Source of the DNA: Actinomycetes bacterium
GTDB taxonomy: Bacteria; Actinomycetota; Actinomycetes; Propionibacteriales; Propionibacteriaceae
Length of the DNA: 26,212 nucleotides
Direction of reading: 5' to 3'
NCBI GenBank assembly: GCA_023393755.1
Contig: JAEXCA010000269.1
Location: 1-26,212 of the forward strand
Shown here: piece after piece, positions 22,812 through 26,212 of the stretch
Layout of the letters: every line of letters begins with the position of its first letter
Position numbering within the stretch: the first letter of the stretch is position 1
Position numbers and translations under genes: made by a program
Notes under the pieces: model-generated
What the model saw: the letters and a program-made list of their open reading frames with translations, nothing else
The model's database searches: none
What the model was told of the DNA's origin: nothing

Positions 22812-22817
22812 TAGAGT
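22812..22817 (+). promoter_or_regulatory. possible -10 box of trpB
   Basis: TAGAGT lies about 57 nt before the TTG start codon. No clear -35 is seen, so this is tentative. Confidence 0.3.
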
Positions 22818-22873
22818 GCTGCCGTCCGGCACCGTCGTCGGCGCTACCAACCAACTCGCGAGGGAGCACGAAG

Positions 22874-24190
22874 TTGTCCGATCCGAAGCAGACCAAGGTC
22901 GTTCTCGACGAGTCGGAGATGCCGACGCACTGGTACAACATCGTCGCCGACCTGCCGACTCCCCCGCCGCCGCCACTGCACCCGGGCACCAAGCAGCCGC
23001 TGACCCCGGACGACCTCGCGCCGCTGTTCCCGATGGGCCTGATCGCCCAGGAGGCCTCCACCGAGCGCTGGATCGAGATCCCGCAGGAGGTGCACGACAT
23101 CTACCGGCTGTGGCGGCCGTCCCCGTTCTACCGGGCGCTGCGCTTGGAGAAGGCAATCGGCACCACCGCGCGGATCTACTACAAGTACGAGGGTGCCTCG
23201 CCGGTCGGTTCGCACAAGACCAACTCGGCGGTGCCGCAGGCCTACTTCAACAAGCTCGAGGGACGCACCCGGCTGACCACCGAGACCGGCGCCGGCCAGT
23301 GGGGTTCGGCACTGGCCTTCGCCGCGCAGATCTTCGGCCTGCAGTGCGACATCTGGCAGGTGCGCTCCAGCTATGAGGGCAAGCCCTACCGGCACGTGCT
23401 GATGGAGACCTTCGGCGCGCACGTGGTGGCCAGCCCGTCGGAGCTCACCAACGCCGGACGGGCGCTGCGCGAGCAGTTCCCGGACACCACCGGCTCGCTC
23501 GGCATGGCCATCTCGGAGGCCGTGGAGGCCGCCGCGACCGACCCGAACGCCGCCTACTCACTCGGCAGCGTGCTGAACCACGTCCTGCTGCACCAGAGCG
23601 TGATCGGACAGGAGGCGGTCAAGCAACTCGGGCTGTTCGGTGAGGAGTCGGCCGACTACGTCTTCGGTTGCGCCGGTGGCGGCTCGAACTTCGGTGGCCT
23701 GGCGTTCCCCTTCCTACGGGAGAACCTGGAGAACCGGGCGGCGGCCAGGATCATCGCCTGCGAGCCGCAGGCCGCGCCGTCCCTGACCCAGGGCGAGTAC
23801 CGGTACGACTTCGGCGACACCGCGGGCCTGACCCCGCTGCTGAAGATGTACTCCCTCGGCGCCAACTTCGTCCCCGCTCCGGTGCATGCCGGCGGTCTGC
23901 GCTACCACGGGATGGCCCCGCTGGTCAGTCACTGCTACCACGAGAAGCTGATCGACGCGATCGCCGTCCCGCAACTGGAGGCCTTCGAGGCCGGCGTGCT
24001 GTTCGCCCGCGCCGAGGGCATCGTCCCGGCCTCGGAGTCGAACCACGCCATCGCCGGTGCGCTGCGCCAGGCCCGCGCCGCCGCCGAGGCCGGAGAGTCT
24101 CCGGTGATCGTGATCGGCGTCTCGGGTTCCGGCCAGCTCGACCTGCCGGCCTACTCCGAGTTCCTGGCCGGGGAGATGGTCGACGGCTGA
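22874..24190 (+). CDS. trpB: tryptophan synthase beta chain, TrpB2 type
   Basis: The 438-aa PLP enzyme joins indole and serine to make tryptophan, or does a related beta-replacement. It has the TrpB2 layout with an extended N-terminal region (residues 1-80, with HWYNIVADLP and PPPPLHPGT). It has WRPSPFYRA, the PLP lysine K115 in VGSHKTNSA, the TETGAGQWG loop and the phosphate-binding GCAGGGSNFGG. GISGSG-like VSGSGQLDLPAY follows near the end. The start is TTG with AGGGAG 7 nt upstream. The open frame continues far upstream through the spacer but without any family similarity. There is no trpA or other trp gene next to it, as usual for TrpB2. A strong hairpin follows the stop codon. Confidence 0.92.
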   Translation: MSDPKQTKVVLDESEMPTHWYNIVADLPTPPPPPLHPGTKQPLTPDDLAPLFPMGLIAQEASTERWIEIPQEVHDIYRLWRPSPFYRALRLEKAIGTTARIYYKYEGASPVGSHKTNSAVPQAYFNKLEGRTRLTTETGAGQWGSALAFAAQIFGLQCDIWQVRSSYEGKPYRHVLMETFGAHVVASPSELTNAGRALREQFPDTTGSLGMAISEAVEAAATDPNAAYSLGSVLNHVLLHQSVIGQEAVKQLGLFGEESADYVFGCAGGGSNFGGLAFPFLRENLENRAAARIIACEPQAAPSLTQGEYRYDFGDTAGLTPLLKMYSLGANFVPAPVHAGGLRYHGMAPLVSHCYHEKLIDAIAVPQLEAFEAGVLFARAEGIVPASESNHAIAGALRQARAAAEAGESPVIVIGVSGSGQLDLPAYSEFLAGEMVDG

Positions 24191-24209
24191 TCGAGCACTC
24201 GACGACTCA

Positions 24210-24245
24210 GGCTGTGGGGGCTCCGGGTTCGGGGCCCCCACAGCC
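24210..24245 (+). terminator. terminator hairpin after trpB
   Basis: GGCTGTGGGGGC (24210-24221) and GCCCCCACAGCC (24234-24245) form a perfect 12-bp stem with a 12-nt loop, beginning 19 bp after the trpB stop codon. CTTTG follows, without a long T-run. Confidence 0.75.
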
Positions 24246-24282
24246 CTTTGCTGAACCGGGAAGAGCCAACGAGGACGGTCCC

Positions 24283-24298
24283 GAGCTTGTCGAAGGGC
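24283..24298 (+). repeat. third copy of the short repeat core
   Basis: GAGCTTGTCGAAGGGC matches the 3' core of repeat copies A and B (G-GCTTGTCGAAGGG at 7560-7572 and its minus-strand counterpart at 13723-13735), but lacks their 5' part. It lies between the trpB terminator and the end of the leftward GSP17M gene. Confidence 0.55.
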
Positions 24299-24365
24299 AG
24301 CTTGCAGCACGCTCAGCCACGCCGTGATCAGACCGGCTGGACTACGGAGGTGACGGCGCCCTCGG

Positions 24366-25178
24366 TCAACCCTGCCTGGTCTCGTCCCCGGGCTCGGCCC
24401 GCGGAGCCGGTGCCGCCGGGGGCGCTTCGGCCTCGGGCGGGTAACCCAGGCCGGTGGGCTGCTCTGACGGGGTGCCCGGCGCCGGCCCGGTGGGCGCGGC
24501 CGGGCCCCATCCGGCCGGAGGCGGGTAGGCGGGCTGGCCGTAGGGCGGCTGGGGCGGATAGGGCGCGGGGTAGCCGGCGGGCGGATAGCCGGGCGCCTGA
24601 GCCGGGTAGCCCTGCGGGGCGATCGGTGGGTAGGGCTGCGGATGGCCGCCGAAGTCGGCCGGCGGGGCGAGCCGCAGATCGAACTGCGAGGCCCGGATGC
24701 CCGGCAGGGTGGCCAGCAGTTCCCGTGCCTGGGCGGCGACCTTGTGCTCGCTGAGCAGTTCGTAGCGGGTGGCCACCGTCCGGCTCACCGAGGTGAAGTC
24801 GCGCTTGCCCTGGCTCATCCAGTAGCCCAGCACGGCGAAGCCGATCCCGATCACGATGCCGATCAGCAGCGCCGAGACCAGCAGCCCGAGGAAGTTCTCC
24901 GGCTGCATGAACAGCCACATGATGAAGGTCACCAGCAGGCCGGTGGAGAGGCCGCTCTGGACGCCCTGCCCGATCACCGTGGCCCAGGTGCGGCGGCCCA
25001 GCACCCGCTCGATCGAGCGCAGGTCGGTGCCGACGATGGCCAGGTTCTGCACCGGGAACTGTGCGTCGGCCAGGTGGTCGACGGCCTTCTGGGCCTCCTC
25101 GTAGCTGGCGAAGATCCCGACCGACTGCGGAAACTCCAGCTTGAACACATCCGTCACACGCGGGTTCTGCTGGGTCAT
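24366..25178 (-). CDS. GSP17M-like general stress membrane protein with a proline-rich tail
   Basis: The 270-aa protein starts with a small alpha/beta domain (VGIFASYEEAQKAVDHLADAQFPVQNLAIVGTDLRSIERVLG, about residues 19-61) that matches the general stress protein 17M type. Two membrane helices follow (about 72-92 and 97-118), joined by a short PENF turn. A cytoplasmic segment to about 170 ends in a repetitive Pro/Gly/Tyr/Ala tail (171-270) that is probably disordered. The role is unknown beyond stress association in the family. Its ATG overlaps the stop of the CitE-like gene (ATGA), so it is coupled to that gene and has no promoter of its own visible. Confidence 0.85.
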   Translation of the reverse strand: MTQQNPRVTDVFKLEFPQSVGIFASYEEAQKAVDHLADAQFPVQNLAIVGTDLRSIERVLGRRTWATVIGQGVQSGLSTGLLVTFIMWLFMQPENFLGLLVSALLIGIVIGIGFAVLGYWMSQGKRDFTSVSRTVATRYELLSEHKVAAQARELLATLPGIRASQFDLRLAPPADFGGHPQPYPPIAPQGYPAQAPGYPPAGYPAPYPPQPPYGQPAYPPPAGWGPAAPTGPAPGTPSEQPTGLGYPPEAEAPPAAPAPRAEPGDETRQG

Positions 25179-26101
25179 CGGACCGCCTCCATTCCGGCCG
25201 CGCGTCCGCGGGCCACGATCGCCGCGGCGAGTTTCACCCCGGCCTCGTCCACCATCTCATCGTCCACCACGATCGCTCCGACCGCACCTCCGGCGACCGC
25301 TGTCGCCTCGGCGTAGGCCTGCTGGATCCGCAACGCCCGCTCGAAGTCGGACGGCTTCGGCGAGTACACCTGGTTGCCGGCCTCGACCTGTGCCGGGTGC
25401 AGCACCCATTTTCCGTCGTAACCCAGTGCCGCGCTGAGTTCGGCCGAGCGGCGGAAGCCCTCGACGTCGCGGATCGCGACGAACGGGCCGTCGATCGCCT
25501 GCAGTCCGTGGGCGCGGGCCGCGACCAGGATCGACATCAGGACGTGGTGGAAGGCGTCGGCCGGATAGCCGGCCGGCTGGGCACCGACATTGAGCCCACC
25601 CATCCCCAGGCTGGCCATGAAGTCACCCGGCCCGAACACCAGGCTCTGCAGCCGCGGGCTGGCGGCGGCGATCTCGTGGACGTGCAGCAGGCCGATCGCG
25701 TCCTCGATCTGCACCTCCAGCCCGATCCGGCCGATCGGCAGCCCGGCGGTGTGCTCGACCTGGGTGAGCAGCAGGTCGAGGGCCTGCACCTGGGCGGCGT
25801 TCTGGGTCTTGGGCAGTACCAGCGCGTCGATCCGCGATCCGGCGCCGGTGACCACCTCGATCACGTCCCCGTAGGTCCAGGGGCTCTCCCAGCCGTTCAC
25901 CCGGACGGTCAGCAGCGGCGCCGCGAACTCCCCGGTGTTCAGCGCCTCGACGATCCGCGCCCGCGACTCGACCTTCACCGCCGGCGCGACCGCGTCCTCG
26001 AGGTCGAGGAAGAGCGCATCCACGCCCAGCCCCCGCGCCTTGGCGATGAAGCGGTCGGACGAGCCGGGGACGGCGAGCACGGTACGACGGGTTGCTGTCA
26101 C
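25175..26101 (-). CDS. HpcH/HpaI aldolase/citrate lyase family protein (CitE-like CoA-ester lyase)
   Basis: The 308-aa protein has the TIM-barrel signature of CitE-like enzymes, which cleave or form C-C bonds in malyl-, citramalyl- or citryl-CoA type substrates with a divalent metal. Visible are RTVLAVPGSSDRFIAKA, DALFLDLEDAVAP, R67 in TVRVNGWESPW, VLPKT, the acidic LEVQIEDAIGL (E129/E133) and GPGDFMASLG (D160), then GKWVLHPAQVE. Single CitE-like proteins outside citrate lyase operons usually act on malyl- or citramalyl-CoA. The exact substrate is unresolved. The frame is open to the right edge, but the GTG at 26101 starts the family homology and has TAGGCT 7 nt upstream. Confidence 0.92.
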   Translation of the reverse strand: MTATRRTVLAVPGSSDRFIAKARGLGVDALFLDLEDAVAPAVKVESRARIVEALNTGEFAAPLLTVRVNGWESPWTYGDVIEVVTGAGSRIDALVLPKTQNAAQVQALDLLLTQVEHTAGLPIGRIGLEVQIEDAIGLLHVHEIAAASPRLQSLVFGPGDFMASLGMGGLNVGAQPAGYPADAFHHVLMSILVAARAHGLQAIDGPFVAIRDVEGFRRSAELSAALGYDGKWVLHPAQVEAGNQVYSPKPSDFERALRIQQAYAEATAVAGGAVGAIVVDDEMVDEAGVKLAAAIVARGRAAGMEAVR

Positions 26102-26114
26102 GACCCCCAGCCTA
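26099..26114 (-). promoter_or_regulatory. -10 box of the CitE-like gene, leaderless start
   Basis: On the minus strand TAGGCT (26114-26109) is followed by 7 nt and GTG (26101-26099). The GGGGG immediately before the start is too close to act as a Shine-Dalgarno sequence. Confidence 0.55.
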
Positions 26115-26212
26115 GGGGCAAGCGCTGTGAGCCTGCTGTGACGCCCGGACCAGGGGCCGGTTCCCTGGTCCACGGTGAGCCCCAGAACCCGCCCCTGGTC
26201 CGGCTGACCCAT

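Noticed and set aside
24246..24365. coding potential between the trpB terminator and the GSP17M stop codon
   Set aside because: There are only short frames without a ribosome site. The stretch holds the third copy of the repeat core and nothing else I can identify.
1..26212. CRISPR arrays, integrases, transposases or a defence island
   Set aside because: I found no regularly spaced repeats, no DDE or tyrosine/serine recombinase motifs and no nuclease-helicase clusters. The gene content is core metabolism plus transporters.

Overview
The window is high-GC DNA, densely packed with genes and with a strong third-codon-position GC bias. The gene content points to an actinobacterium. It includes a methionine aminopeptidase next to a small conserved 74-aa protein, a C4 zinc-ribbon protein coupled to an RNase HI, many ATGA/GTGA stop-start overlaps, and many starts that look leaderless. 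A member of the Propionibacteriales is my best guess. That is an inference from gene style, not from a marker gene. There are no tRNA genes, CRISPR arrays, transposases or phage genes. The one structural RNA is RNase P RNA.

Layout: (1) 1-2559, a sugar-type ABC solute-binding lipoprotein reads off the left edge and is divergent from a LacI-family repressor, with a perfect inverted repeat sitting on the lipoprotein promoter. (2) 2576-7449, housekeeping: a small conserved protein, map, a two-repeat lipoprotein, rnpB, an RNB-family ribonuclease and a Nudix hydrolase. (3) 7469-14369, a leftward four-gene operon (PadR regulator, MacB/LolD-type ATPase, two paralogous FtsX-type permeases) in which every junction overlaps by 4 bp. 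(4) 14574-15635, a lipoprotein divergent from padR. (5) 15841-18400, a second ABC module: an ATPase, a polytopic protein with a large C-terminal domain, and a damaged third membrane gene. It runs tail-to-tail into a truncated kinase-like gene. (6) 18851-20085, RNase HI and a zinc-ribbon coiled-coil protein. (7) 20401-26101, aminopeptidase P, a MOSC protein, a stand-alone TrpB2-type tryptophan synthase, a general-stress GSP17M-like membrane protein and a CitE/HpcH-type lyase.

The most interesting signals lie between or across genes. The PadR operon and the second ABC module carry the same 11-bp operator, ATAC-N3-GTAT, twice each and placed on their promoters. This suggests that one PadR protein controls two unrelated transporters about 1.4 kb apart. 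A 66-bp repeat, present in inverted copies at 7469-7572 and 13723-13788, brackets the FtsX-type transporter. One copy is read in frame as the N-terminal extension of the ATPase, and the other ends 2 bp short of the second permease's stop codon. A related short core appears again at 24283. Three intergenic spacers hold long inverted repeats (5191-5273, 20134-20293, 22641-22716) that the genes do not explain. Several genes share a TAnnnT box exactly 6-7 nt before the start codon, which is the signature of leaderless transcripts.
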